A stretch of DNA of 8,361 nt from Clostridiales bacterium (GTDB lineage Bacteria > Bacillota > Clostridia > Peptostreptococcales > Anaerovoracaceae): positions 1 to 8,361 of the forward strand of contig JAAZLU010000059.1 in assembly GCA_012799165.1 (NCBI GenBank), read 5' to 3'. Of this stretch, positions 1 to 7,200 are shown piece after piece. Every line of letters starts with the position of its first letter. Position 1 is the stretch's first letter. The position numbers and the translations under genes are program-made. The notes below the pieces were generated by a model. It was given only the letters and a program-made list of their open reading frames with translations, was not told the origin of the DNA and did no database searches.

Positions 1-493
1 CTCCCTTTTCCGCAAGGCCCTCGACGACCACGAGCCTGGCATTTCTCTGCCTCAGCATCTCGATATCTGCGTCTATGTCGGATTCCTCGACTTTGCGTTC
101 GGGAATCTCCGCCTTTATGCCTTTATAATTCTTCACCGTGATGTCGGGCACCACCGTGACGCTCACCTTCACCTCAAAACCCTTACCCTTCGCCAGCGGC
201 TCATCGCCGAACTCGAGGCTCGGTCTATCTACGGGCTTCAGCTTCAACTCATCCAGCGCTAAGGGATAAGCCTTTTCAAGGCAATCATCTATCGCATCTT
301 CGAAGAAAATTCCTTCTCCGAAGTGTCTTTCTATAATGCTCCTGGGCGCCTTACCCTTGCGGAAACCCGGAATCACTATCTTTCCTCTCTGAGATTTATA
401 CGCCCGATCCAGCGCGGCATCGAAGTCCTCCGCACTGAAAATCATACTGAACTTGGCTTGGCTCTCTATTTTACTTTCCAAAACAGCCTTCAT
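1..493 (-). CDS. tig: Trigger factor, N-terminal part (cut by window edge)
   Basis: Trigger factor is a ribosome-associated chaperone with peptidyl-prolyl isomerase activity that binds nascent chains at the exit tunnel. Reading the minus strand from the ATG at 493-491 gives 164 codons with no stop before the window edge. The translation begins MKAVLESKIESQAKFSMIF and carries the family's ribosome-docking signature GFRKGKAPR at residues 43-51, the loop that contacts ribosomal protein L23. The visible part covers the ribosome-binding domain and the start of the next domain; the rest of the isomerase domain and the C-terminal arms lie outside. The start is supported by an AAGGAGG Shine-Dalgarno sequence about nine bases upstream (503-509). 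The gene is divergent from the CYTH gene, with a good promoter between them. The identification is firm; only completeness cannot be judged. Confidence 0.95.
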   Translation of the reverse strand, partial: MKAVLESKIESQAKFSMIFSAEDFDAALDRAYKSQRGKIVIPGFRKGKAPRSIIERHFGEGIFFEDAIDDCLEKAYPLALDELKLKPVDRPSLEFGDEPLAKGKGFEVKVSVTVVPDITVKNYKGIKAEIPERKVEESDIDADIEMLRQRNARLVVVEGLAEKG

Positions 494-530
494 CGATCAA
501 ATCCTCCTTAATTATTCTCATATCGAGACA

Positions 531-549
531 ATATGGAAATATACCATAT
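531..549. repeat. Inverted repeat ATATGG-N7-CCATAT over the tig -10
   Basis: A perfect 6-base inverted repeat (531-536 and 544-549, seven-base spacer) spans the -10 box of the tig promoter. The position suits an operator, but the arms are short and AT-rich, so chance is possible. Confidence 0.4.
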
Positions 550-566
550 TTCCCTTGCAATTTCAA
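538..566 (-). promoter_or_regulatory. Candidate sigma-A promoter for tig
   Basis: On the minus strand, TTGAAA (566-561) is followed after exactly 17 bases by TATATT (543-538). Each hexamer differs by one base from the sigma-A consensus. Transcription would start near 531, giving a leader of about 38 bases before the tig ATG. Inverted repeats overlap both hexamers (see the repeat entries). Confidence 0.65.
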
Positions 567-583
567 TTGCAGTTTGCTAACAT
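555..583 (+). promoter_or_regulatory. Weaker candidate promoter for the CYTH gene
   Basis: On the plus strand, TTGCAA (555-560), a 17-base spacer and TAACAT (578-583) form a weak promoter. The -10 is preceded by TG at 575-576, an extended -10 arrangement that could compensate for poor hexamers. It overlaps the opposing tig promoter, so the two would compete for polymerase. It is the best candidate in the interval but only 4 of 6 bases match in each box. Confidence 0.35.
556..571. repeat. Perfect palindrome TGCAATT-TC-AATTGCA
   Basis: Seven-base arms (556-562 and 565-571) match perfectly around a two-base centre. The element covers the -35 box of the tig promoter and most of the -35 box of the opposing CYTH promoter, so a bound protein could affect both genes. 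No known regulator is assigned. Confidence 0.5.
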
Positions 584-618
584 ATCTTCCGCCCGACAAA
601 TAGCTTTAAGGAGGTTAC

Positions 619-1257
619 ATGGAACTCGAACTTAAATATGTGCCGGTCGACAAATCCGAAGCCGATGCCATATGGGAAGACGAAAGGCTGAGGCGCTACG
701 CTGATTCTTCAAGCATTGAAACTCTGCTGATGAAGGCCGTATACTTCGACACTCCGAGCGGCAAACTCGGCGAAAACTCCTTCGCGGTGAGGGTTCGCAG
801 CGAGGGAGAGCGCATCTTCACCACGCTTAAAGGCCCGGGAACGGTCGAAGGAGGACTTCACGAACGCGAGGAGATAAATCTGCCCTGCGAAGCGAGCTGC
901 TTTATCGAATCTCCGCGCGAACTCTTTAAAAGTTTCGAAAAAGGCAGGGAAATTCTTGAGCTCATAGGCGATGAACCTCTTGTGAACCTCCTGGAGATGC
1001 GCTTTTTGCGCAGGAGATTCCGCATAAATTACGGATCGTCCATCATGGAACTCTCGATAGATACGGGCAAAATGATAGGCGACGGAGGCGAAATACCCAT
1101 ACTCGAACTTGAAGTCGAGCTCTTCGCCGGAGATTCGAAGGATCTCCTCAAATTCGGAGAAAAGCTGAGTGCTAAATACAATTTGAAGCCGGAAAACAGG
1201 ACAAAGCTTGCAAGAGGATTCGCGGTTCTAAAAAAAGAAATACCTCTAATCGAATAA
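619..1257 (+). CDS. Stand-alone CYTH-domain protein (probable triphosphatase)
   Basis: This 212-residue protein belongs to the CYTH superfamily (class IV adenylate cyclase / thiamine triphosphatase / inorganic tripolyphosphatase), whose members bind triphosphate in an eight-stranded beta tunnel with divalent metal. Visible family features are the N-terminal ExExK motif (E2, E4, K6), YFDT at 42-45, RVR at 58-60, a TLKG strand at 69-72, an arginine cluster around 128-133, the acidic ELEVEL strand at 163-168 (metal ligands), and KPENRTKLARG near 190-200. No CHAD domain is fused, and the length fits a lone CYTH domain. The start is set by AAGGAGG at 608-614, close before the ATG. It is transcribed away from tig and ends before a hairpin shared with the convergent SLH gene. 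Bacterial lone CYTH proteins are most often tripolyphosphatases, but the substrate cannot be read from the sequence; adenylate cyclase is less likely. Confidence 0.85.
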   Translation: MELELKYVPVDKSEADAIWEDERLRRYADSSSIETLLMKAVYFDTPSGKLGENSFAVRVRSEGERIFTTLKGPGTVEGGLHEREEINLPCEASCFIESPRELFKSFEKGREILELIGDEPLVNLLEMRFLRRRFRINYGSSIMELSIDTGKMIGDGGEIPILELEVELFAGDSKDLLKFGEKLSAKYNLKPENRTKLARGFAVLKKEIPLIE

Positions 1258-1346
1258 ACAAATGTCCTGCGCGCGATGAAATTTCTCAAAGCAGTTAGAG
1301 AAAAGCTGCGAGCGGCCTCAATAATTAATAACCTCTACTATAAAAC

Positions 1347-1376
1347 AATGCTCCCGAGCCTCGGCCCGGGAGCATT
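1347..1376 (-). terminator. Intrinsic terminator of the SLH-protein gene, possibly bidirectional
   Basis: A 10-base-pair stem (1347-1356 with 1367-1376, core TGCTCCCG/CGGGAGCA) closes a loop with some further internal GC pairing. On the minus strand it is followed by TGTTTTAT, a usable T-tract, about 20 bases after the stop of the SLH gene. On the plus strand only a short TTTC stretch adjoins it, so it may also serve the convergent CYTH gene, but less efficiently. Confidence 0.8.
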
Positions 1377-1398
1377 TCGAATCTGTTGGTTTGCAAAA

Positions 1399-3348
1399 TT
1401 ACATGAGCTTGTCGAGGAAATAGGTATAGCATTTTACCATGAATGCGGCAACTTCCGCACGATTACTGTCCGCACGCGCCGCAATTATATTGCCTCCGCG
1501 GCCCGAGATGAGCTCTTCAGCGGTGAGCCACGCGAGGGCCTCTCTGGCATAGGACGAGACATATTCAACATCCTTGAACTCATTGAGCTTACCGTAATCG
1601 ACATCCGCGCCTGCCACTCCGAGCTTCTTGGCATAGGAGTAGACGAATACAGCCATCTGCTCTCTGGTTAACTTCTCTCCGACACCGAATCTGTCTCCCA
1701 TACCCGCGCTGAGGCCTTCGGCATAGGCCCAGTTGACGGGTCCTTCATACCATGCACCTGCGACGACATCGGAAAATCCCGAGCTTGCTACTTCAGCTTT
1801 CTCTCTTCCGAGAGCCTTGTCGAGATTGCTCAGAACCGTTACGAACATCTCGCGGGTCATGCCTTCGAGGCCCCTGAATTCGTAAAGGGCATCGCCTTCG
1901 CTCTTATATCCCTTAAAGAGCCCGTATCTCGCGGCTTTAATCGCCGAGCTGCCGTACCAGGCCTCCGCCCCGATATCGCTGAACTCGGGCTCTCTAACGA
2001 CATTCATCTCCGGAGCCGCTATAGCTTCCTTGCAGTCCTTCGCATCAACATAAAGGTTGAAAGACTTGCCGCTCTGCTTAAAGCGCGCGTATGCGACCAA
2101 AGCCCTGAAGGCCTGTTCCGTCGCAAATCCGTCGCCCACGCTCGCATTGTCGTGACCGAAGCCCGAAGCATCCTTCAAGGCAAAACTGAGCATTGCGTCG
2201 ATAGCACTCTTGCCGTTCTTGACAAATCTTTCGTCGCTGCCCGCATCTATTCCGTAAGCCGAAAAGGCGATTATCGCCATGGCGGTGGACTCGGTGTTGC
2301 TGACCCCAATCCCGCCATAGTTGTTATCCCAACCACCGTCGGCAAGCTGGTTTTTGCTGAGCCATGCGAAGGCATCGTCTACCGCTTTCTTAACTTTATT
2401 GTAGTTTTCTTCACTTATTCCAAGATTCGCAGAATATTTCTCTGCAACATAGTACTTTTGCAGAGCCGGAGTGAGCATGCCTACAAGATCCGCACTGTAG
2501 TACGGATTCTCGAAATTGACGAGCACCTCTATTATCTTGGCAGCGAGAGCATCCCTATCCGATTTTACACCCTTCAGCTCGTAGGACGGATATGCATCGT
2601 ATGCCAGCAGCACATAAGGCGCCGTATATTCGGCAAAGGCACCCTCCACATCGAAATCCGCAAGTGCCGCGAGTGCAGTTTTTACTTCCTCCTCCGAGGC
2701 ATTTGAAGCTATGGCCGCCAAAGCTTTAGATACATCGCTTCCCGTAGTCTTAGCGGGGACTTTTGCTCCATATGCCGAGAGGCTTACGCAGGCCCAGGCA
2801 TTGTCGTATTCCGCATATGCCGCCGCTATGTTTTCCATGAGAGTTCCGTATGTGAACCCGCCCTGAGGATCTGCCTCACTTGCGGAATCTTCCTGCAGGA
2901 ACTTGACCGCGTATAGCGTGTCGCTCTTCCAGTCGGAAGTATATGGAGTCTGAACGACCAGATAAGTCGGGAACTTGCCGTCCGCCTGCAGCTTAATTTC
3001 CGCCGTGAGTGCACCGGTCTGTCCGCCGTTTTCATAATTTCCGTCCGCTGTGGGAGCGCAGGAGCACACATATTGTCCCGCGGCATCGTAGCCGTAAGCG
3101 ATCCTGTCCTCGGTAAAAGTGAATACCTCGGACTCGGCACCCGGCGTTGCGCTGACTGTGTAAAGATCCGCAGTTTTCGCCTCCGGATCGCCGTAGATTG
3201 TATAGCTGTAGCCTCCCACTATGTAATCCTCGACCTTGCCCGCGGAGATGCTGAACGGAATCTCAGCCGGAAGTTCCGCGAAAGCCGCGAGAGGCGCCGC
3301 AGTCAAAACCACGGCCAGCACGAGCAGTAAACTTACAATTTTCCTCAT
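1399..3348 (-). CDS. Secreted alpha/alpha-toroid protein with three SLH domains
   Basis: The predicted protein has 649 residues. Residues 1-24 form a signal peptide (MRK, hydrophobic core, cleavage after AFA). Residues of about 25-160 look beta-rich and hold a CSC motif; no family was recognised there. Residues of about 165-440 resemble the terpenoid cyclase/prenyltransferase alpha/alpha toroid: repeated helices ending in A-x-SAYG-like segments, plus QLADGGWDN at 334-342 and FGH...FATEQAFRALVA further on. Three SLH domains follow, starting near FSDIGAEAWY (456), FSDVVAGAWY (525) and FKDVEYVSSY (591), with TRE or NRAE motifs. SLH domains normally bind secondary cell-wall polymer, so the protein should sit on the cell surface. 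No catalytic DxDD or DCTAE cyclase motif is seen, so a binding role is likelier than cyclase activity. ATG at 3348 is chosen because AAAGGA lies nine bases upstream; an in-frame GTG at 3366 has no ribosome site. A B12 riboswitch lies upstream, beyond the 98-codon gene, and suggests corrinoid binding (inference). Confidence 0.85.
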   Translation of the reverse strand: MRKIVSLLLVLAVVLTAAPLAAFAELPAEIPFSISAGKVEDYIVGGYSYTIYGDPEAKTADLYTVSATPGAESEVFTFTEDRIAYGYDAAGQYVCSCAPTADGNYENGGQTGALTAEIKLQADGKFPTYLVVQTPYTSDWKSDTLYAVKFLQEDSASEADPQGGFTYGTLMENIAAAYAEYDNAWACVSLSAYGAKVPAKTTGSDVSKALAAIASNASEEEVKTALAALADFDVEGAFAEYTAPYVLLAYDAYPSYELKGVKSDRDALAAKIIEVLVNFENPYYSADLVGMLTPALQKYYVAEKYSANLGISEENYNKVKKAVDDAFAWLSKNQLADGGWDNNYGGIGVSNTESTAMAIIAFSAYGIDAGSDERFVKNGKSAIDAMLSFALKDASGFGHDNASVGDGFATEQAFRALVAYARFKQSGKSFNLYVDAKDCKEAIAAPEMNVVREPEFSDIGAEAWYGSSAIKAARYGLFKGYKSEGDALYEFRGLEGMTREMFVTVLSNLDKALGREKAEVASSGFSDVVAGAWYEGPVNWAYAEGLSAGMGDRFGVGEKLTREQMAVFVYSYAKKLGVAGADVDYGKLNEFKDVEYVSSYAREALAWLTAEELISGRGGNIIAARADSNRAEVAAFMVKCYTYFLDKLM

Positions 3349-3357
3349 ACTAATTTT

Positions 3358-3363
3358 TCCTTT
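3358..3363 (-). promoter_or_regulatory. Ribosome binding site fixing the SLH-protein start
   Basis: AAAGGA on the minus strand ends nine bases before the ATG at 3348. It lies inside the coding sequence that would be used by the in-frame GTG at 3366, which itself has only AT-rich sequence upstream. This decides for the ATG. Confidence 0.7.
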
Positions 3364-3387
3364 CACTATTAAATATAAATTAACCGT

Positions 3388-3434
3388 GACGAGCCGCAGG
3401 GGCTCATCGCGGATTGCGGGTCACTCTTATCCGC
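3388..3434 (-). other. Two abutting hairpins between the 98-codon gene and the SLH gene
   Basis: In the minus-strand transcript, a GCGGAT/ATCCGC stem (3434-3429 with 3414-3409, 14-base loop) is followed without gap by an eight-pair stem GATGAGCC/GGCTCGTC (3408-3401 with 3395-3388, five-base loop). The second has a T-G pair that forms only in the minus-strand RNA, which favours that orientation. It is followed by ACGGTTAATTTATATT, which is T-rich but not a clean T-tract. It could be a leaky terminator, an mRNA-stabilising structure or a processing site. No clear promoter for the SLH gene was found in this 131-base gap. Confidence 0.5.
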
Positions 3435-3479
3435 CTGAAAAGCAGTATCGATATTAAATCCTCTCGGAGTGCATCGACT

Positions 3480-3776
3480 CTAAGGCCACTCCGGGGACAT
3501 CATCAGGCAATACGCAGGATACTGCTCCCCCATATATATCCAAACATTGTCTCCCCTGTCGATCGCTGTTCCGAAATACAGATCCGGAATTACCAACTTT
3601 AGTGTGGTGCGCCTCGTCCCTCTTACGCTCATCCCCTCGCGCTTGGGGCGCAGCCAAAAATTCTCGACTTCCTGCTTGAGTCTGGGTATCCCGGTCTCAG
3701 AGCCGAAATGATCCAAAAACTCTTCGGAATCGATGAATACGACATTATTCGGATTTTCAAACCATTCCTGTCTCAT
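3480..3776 (-). CDS. Hypothetical 98-residue protein in the B12-riboswitch transcript
   Basis: This family was not recognised. The protein begins MRQEWFENPNNVVFIDSEEF and is rich in aromatic residues, with five tryptophans or more-bulky clusters such as ENFWLRP (about 38-44), PDLYFG near 64-69 and DNVWIYMGEQYP near 76-87. It has no signal peptide, no membrane segment and no metal-binding cysteine pattern; its charge is roughly balanced, so a small soluble cytoplasmic protein is expected. Coding is supported by a strong GGGAGGG ribosome site five bases before the ATG and by position: it is the first gene after the cobalamin riboswitch, with the SLH toroid gene following on the same strand after 131 bases. 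A role tied to corrinoids is only a guess from this context. It might also be a remnant of a longer protein, but nothing upstream or downstream in other frames continues it. Confidence 0.65.
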   Translation of the reverse strand: MRQEWFENPNNVVFIDSEEFLDHFGSETGIPRLKQEVENFWLRPKREGMSVRGTRRTTLKLVIPDLYFGTAIDRGDNVWIYMGEQYPAYCLMMSPEWP

Positions 3777-3822
3777 TTTTCCCTCCCTAATTTGTAGCGG
3801 ATCGGTGCTGAACTATGAAGGA

Positions 3823-3866
3823 GCAGGGATTCCGGGCAAGTCTGGAATCTTGCCCGGAACCCCTGC
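3823..3866 (-). repeat. 18-base-pair hairpin in the riboswitch leader
   Basis: Arms 3866-3849 and 3840-3823 pair over 18 positions with one G-U pair in the minus-strand RNA, around an eight-base loop. The stem core is TTCCGGGCAAG/CTTGCCCGGAA. It is followed by TCCTTCATAG, not by a T-tract, so it does not look like a standard terminator in either direction. It may be part of the expression platform, an RNA-stabilising element or a dispersed palindromic repeat. Confidence 0.6.
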
Positions 3867-3885
3867 GGATGGAAGGCATTTGAAA

Positions 3886-3909
3886 GGGCTGTGGAATATT
3901 CCACAGCCC
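3886..3909 (-). terminator. Perfect 24-base palindrome, candidate riboswitch terminator
   Basis: The sequence 3886-3909 is perfectly self-complementary (GGGCTGTGGAAT followed by its reverse complement). In the minus-strand RNA this gives a strong GC-based stem followed by TTTCAAAT. The position, about 55 bases after the cobalamin aptamer and before the first gene, is where a regulated terminator is expected. The T-tract is short, so termination may be weak or the element may act otherwise. Confidence 0.45.
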
Positions 3910-3963
3910 GTATTTGCCGTTCACAATATAGCCATTCCGATTTCCGCGTCGGTTGCTCTTGCA

Positions 3964-4115
3964 CTCTGCGCAGGTCTCCTGGCTCTCGCGTTTCAGCTAG
4001 GACTCCTTCTCGGGTTTCCCCAATGGATATCGCCTTCGCTACGCGAATACAGTGGCGGGACCGCACCGGCATCTAACCGGTTTCCCTCTTGGCCGGATTT
4101 CTCCGGAACGCAAAG
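3964..4115 (-). ncRNA. Cobalamin (B12) riboswitch aptamer
   Basis: On the minus strand the conserved cobalamin-riboswitch blocks occur in the right order. A closing P1 helix is formed by CTTTGCG (4115-4109) and CGCAGAG (3970-3964). Then come a small GC hairpin (TCCGGAGAAATCCGG), AAGAGGGAAACCGG (4090-4077), GATGCCGGTGCGGTCCC, the invariant GCCACTG (4056-4050), and near the 3' end the B12 box AGCCAGGAGACCTGC (3984-3970). Such RNAs bind adenosyl- or other cobalamins and usually turn off corrinoid uptake or B12-alternative genes when B12 is plentiful. Downstream in the same orientation are the 98-codon gene and the SLH toroid gene. A CCGA/TCGG stem at 3952-3937 could be the post-aptamer stem-loop that makes the kissing contact. 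Identification rests on direct motif match and is strong; the ON/OFF mechanism is not clear. Confidence 0.93.
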
Positions 4116-4134
4116 ATTATTAACTTGTGCCTAT

Positions 4135-4163
4135 AGTGTATCATAGCGAGACAAACTCCGCAA
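4135..4163 (-). promoter_or_regulatory. Weak candidate promoter for the riboswitch transcript
   Basis: Between the PFOR terminator and the aptamer, the best pair is TTGCGG (4163-4158), 17 bases, TACACT (4140-4135). It would start RNA near 4128, just upstream of the P1 helix, which fits well. The hexamer matches are poor; TATGAT at 4145-4140 is an alternative -10. Confidence 0.3.
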
Positions 4164-4175
4164 GATATTGTGTTT

Positions 4176-4211
4176 AAAAAGGAGGGCCCGCGCCGAGCGC
4201 AGGCCCTCCTT
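4176..4211 (-). terminator. Strong intrinsic terminator of the PFOR gene
   Basis: A perfect ten-pair stem AAGGAGGGCC/GGCCCTCCTT (4211-4202 with 4188-4179) continues through a T-G pair into GCGC/GCGC with a three-base loop. On the minus strand the stem ends in a run of five T (4180-4176), about 20 bases past the PFOR stop codon. It insulates PFOR from the riboswitch operon downstream. Confidence 0.92.
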
Positions 4212-4231
4212 AATATGCTTATTTCAGGAAA

Positions 4232-7200
4232 TTACTTTCCTTCGGCCATCCTCTTGTAGCCCTCTATCCTCTCCATAGCGTCTCTTTCCGCCTTCTGATA
4301 CAGTGCTTCCGCGCTGTCGGGGAATTCGCTCTTGAGAGACGAGTAGCGTACCTGATCCATCAGGAATTCTCTGAAGTTGCCGGTGGGTTCCTTGCTGTCC
4401 AAGGTAAAGGGATTCTCTCCGGCCTCCTTCTTGAGTGGATTGAATCTGTATAGTTGCCAGTAACCGCAATCGACCGCGAGCTTCATGTTCTCCTGAGTCT
4501 TGCCCATACCTCTCTTAAGGCCATGGTTGATGCAGGGAGCGTAGCAGATGATGAGCGAAGGGCCATTGTAGCTTTCAGCCTCCTGAATCGCCTTGAGGAA
4601 CTGAGCCTTGTCCGCGCCCATCGCGCACTGCGCGACGTACACATAACCGTAATTCGCAGCCATCATGCCGAGATCCTTCTTCTTGGTCTTCTTTCCGCTG
4701 GCCGCGAATTTCGCGATAGCCGCCGCGGGAGTAGCCTTCGAAGACTGACCGCCCGTGTTCGAATACACCTCGGTGTCCAGGACGAGCACATTTATATCTT
4801 CGCCGGAGGCGAGCACATGGTCCAATCCGCCGTAACCGATATCGTAGGACCATCCGTCTCCGCCGAAGCACCAGACACTCCTCTTGACCAGATAGTCTTC
4901 CTTAGCCTTGAGCTCTTCTGCGAGCTCAGCAGCCCTGCCGCTGAGCTTTGCAGCGTTCAGTGCCTCCATCAGAGCCTCTGCGCGCTCGAAGGTTCCTTCT
5001 CCTTCGGCTCTGCCGTCAAGCCATGCCTTCGCAGCATCCTTCAGAGCGGCATCGTCCGCAAGTCCAACGAGTTCCTCGATGACATCAGCCACCTTATCCC
5101 TCATCTGACGAACCGCAGTCGCCATGCCGAGGCCGAATTCAGCGTTATCCTCGAAGAGCGAATTGGCCCATGCGGGACCTCTGCCCTTCTGATCTACCGT
5201 ATAAGGCATCGAGGGTGCTGATCCGCCCCAGATTGAGGAACAGCCCGTGGCGTTCGCAATCATCATTCTGTCGCCGAAAAGCTGGGTTACAACCTTTATG
5301 TAGGGAGTCTCTCCGCAGCCTGCGCATGCGCCGGAGAACTGCAGATAGGGAGGTGCGAACTGGCTACCCTTTACGGTAGTCTTCGCCATAGGCTCCTTTT
5401 CCTTCAGAGTCATGGCGAAGTCCCAATTCTCCGCTTCGAAAAGCTGAGTCTCAAGCGGCTCCATCGTAAGTGCCTTGATTTTCGAAGGACATATATCTGC
5501 GCAGTTGCCACAGCCCAGACAGTCGAGCGGGGATATCTGCATTCTGAATCCGAGTCCTTCCATGCCCTTGCCCATAGCCTTGAGGGTCTCGAAGCTCTCG
5601 GGAGCATTCTTGGCCTCATCCTCGTCCACGAGGAAGGGTCTGATCGTAGCGTGGGGACATACGAATGCGCACTGGTTACACTGTATACAGTTTTCCTTGT
5701 GCCACTTCGGTACGAGTACCGCGACTCCGCGCTTCTCATATGCCGATGTTCCCGTGGGGAAGGTACCGTCCACCATATCGCTGAATGTGGATACCGGCAG
5801 CTTGTCGCCTTCCTGGCGGTTCATCGGGATGAGAACATTCTCTATGAACTTGGGGAGCTTCTTGGCGCCTTCGGCGGGAGCATCCTCCGCATCCTTCCAG
5901 GAAGCGGAAAAATCGACCTTGCGGAATTCTTCTTTTCCAGCATCTATGGCCGCCCAGTTCATCTTGACGACCTTTTCGCCCTGACGACCGTATGCTTCCT
6001 CGACGGATTCCTTGAGATACTTTTCGGCATCCTCAACCGGAATTACCTTCATAAGCGCGAAGAAAGCGGACTGCATTATCATGTTGATTCTGTTACCCAG
6101 GCCTATCCTCGACGCTATTTCCGTAGCATCTATGGCGTAAAATCTGATCTCGTTCTCAGCGATGTATCTCTTCATCGAAGCAGGAAGATGCCCGTCGAGT
6201 TCCTCGTCGCTCCAGTTGCAATTCAGAAGGAATATTCCGCCCTTCTTAAGCCCATCGAGCAGGTCGTAAGAATTTACATAGGACTGGTTATGGCATGCCA
6301 CAAAGTCCGCCTCTGTTATAAGATAAGTGGACTTGATCGGGTTCTTACCGAATCTGAGGTGAGATACAGTGAGCCCACCGCTCTTCTTGGAGTCGTAGGA
6401 GAAGTACCCCTGAGCATACATATCGGTGTTGTCGCCTATAATCTTAATAGCCTGCTTGTTGGCACCGACCGTCCCGTCGGATCCGAGACCCCAGAACTTG
6501 CAGCGAGCCGTCCCTTCGGGCTCCGTAGTTACCTCTACGGTCTCCAAAGAAGTATTGTTAACATCATCTTCTATTCCGATGGTGAATCCGTTCTTCGGAT
6601 TATCCGACTTGAGATTCTTGAAAACAGCGACAATCTGTCCGGGAGTGGTATCCTTCGAACCGAGACCATAGCGTCCGCCGATTATCATCGGAGCATCTTC
6701 CGCATCGTAGTACATGGTCTTCATATCCATATATAGGGGATCGCCCAACGCTCCGGGCTCCTTGGTTCTGTCGAGAACCGCAATTCTCTTTACGGTCGCG
6801 GGAATCACTGCCTTGATATGCTCGGGAGACCAGGGTCTATAGAGGCGAACCTTTATGAGTCCCACCTTCTCACCCTTGCCCAGCAGATAATCGACAGTCT
6901 CCTCTATCGTCTCGCAGGCCGAGCCCATCGCGACAATCACATACTCCGCATCGGGAGCGCCGACATAATCGAAGAGCTTATACTTTCTTTCAGTTTCTTC
7001 ACCAAGCCTATCCATATACTCCTGTACGATTCCGGGAACCGCATCGTAGTAAGGCTGGGAAGCTTCCCTCGCCTGGAAGAAGATATCCGGATTCTGAGCG
7101 GTGCCGCGAATCTGCGGACGGCTCGGAGTGAGGCCTCTATTGCGGAATTCCTCGACAGCCTTCTTATCCAGAAGCTTGTCGAAGACCTCGTAATCGATGA

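Noticed and set aside
323..635. Short plus-strand frames across the tig start and intergenic region
   Set aside because: They overlap the tig coding sequence in antisense and the divergent promoter region, and no ribosome site supports them.
1276..1671. Plus-strand reading frame of 131 codons with a protein-like beginning
   Set aside because: It has no ribosome binding site, runs through the terminator hairpin at 1347-1376, and most of it is antisense to the well-supported SLH-domain coding region.
1399..3348. Assignment of the SLH protein as a true terpene cyclase or prenyltransferase
   Set aside because: The toroid-like repeats are present, but the catalytic aspartate motifs of cyclases and the zinc ligands of protein prenyltransferases are not seen, and the protein is secreted, away from isoprenoid substrates.
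3349..3366. GTG start giving an SLH protein six residues longer
   Set aside because: No ribosome binding site precedes the GTG, while the ATG at 3348 has AAAGGA at a proper distance and directly begins a standard signal peptide.
3733..4146. Plus-strand reading frame of 137 codons over the gene-free region
   Set aside because: It is antisense to the conserved cobalamin riboswitch and both hairpins and has no recognisable protein features.
5651..6736. Long plus-strand reading frame (361 codons) inside PFOR
   Set aside because: It is wholly antisense to conserved PFOR sequence, has no ribosome site and no recognisable domain; long antisense frames arise from codon bias in the real gene. The frame at 4454-5221 is rejected for the same reason.
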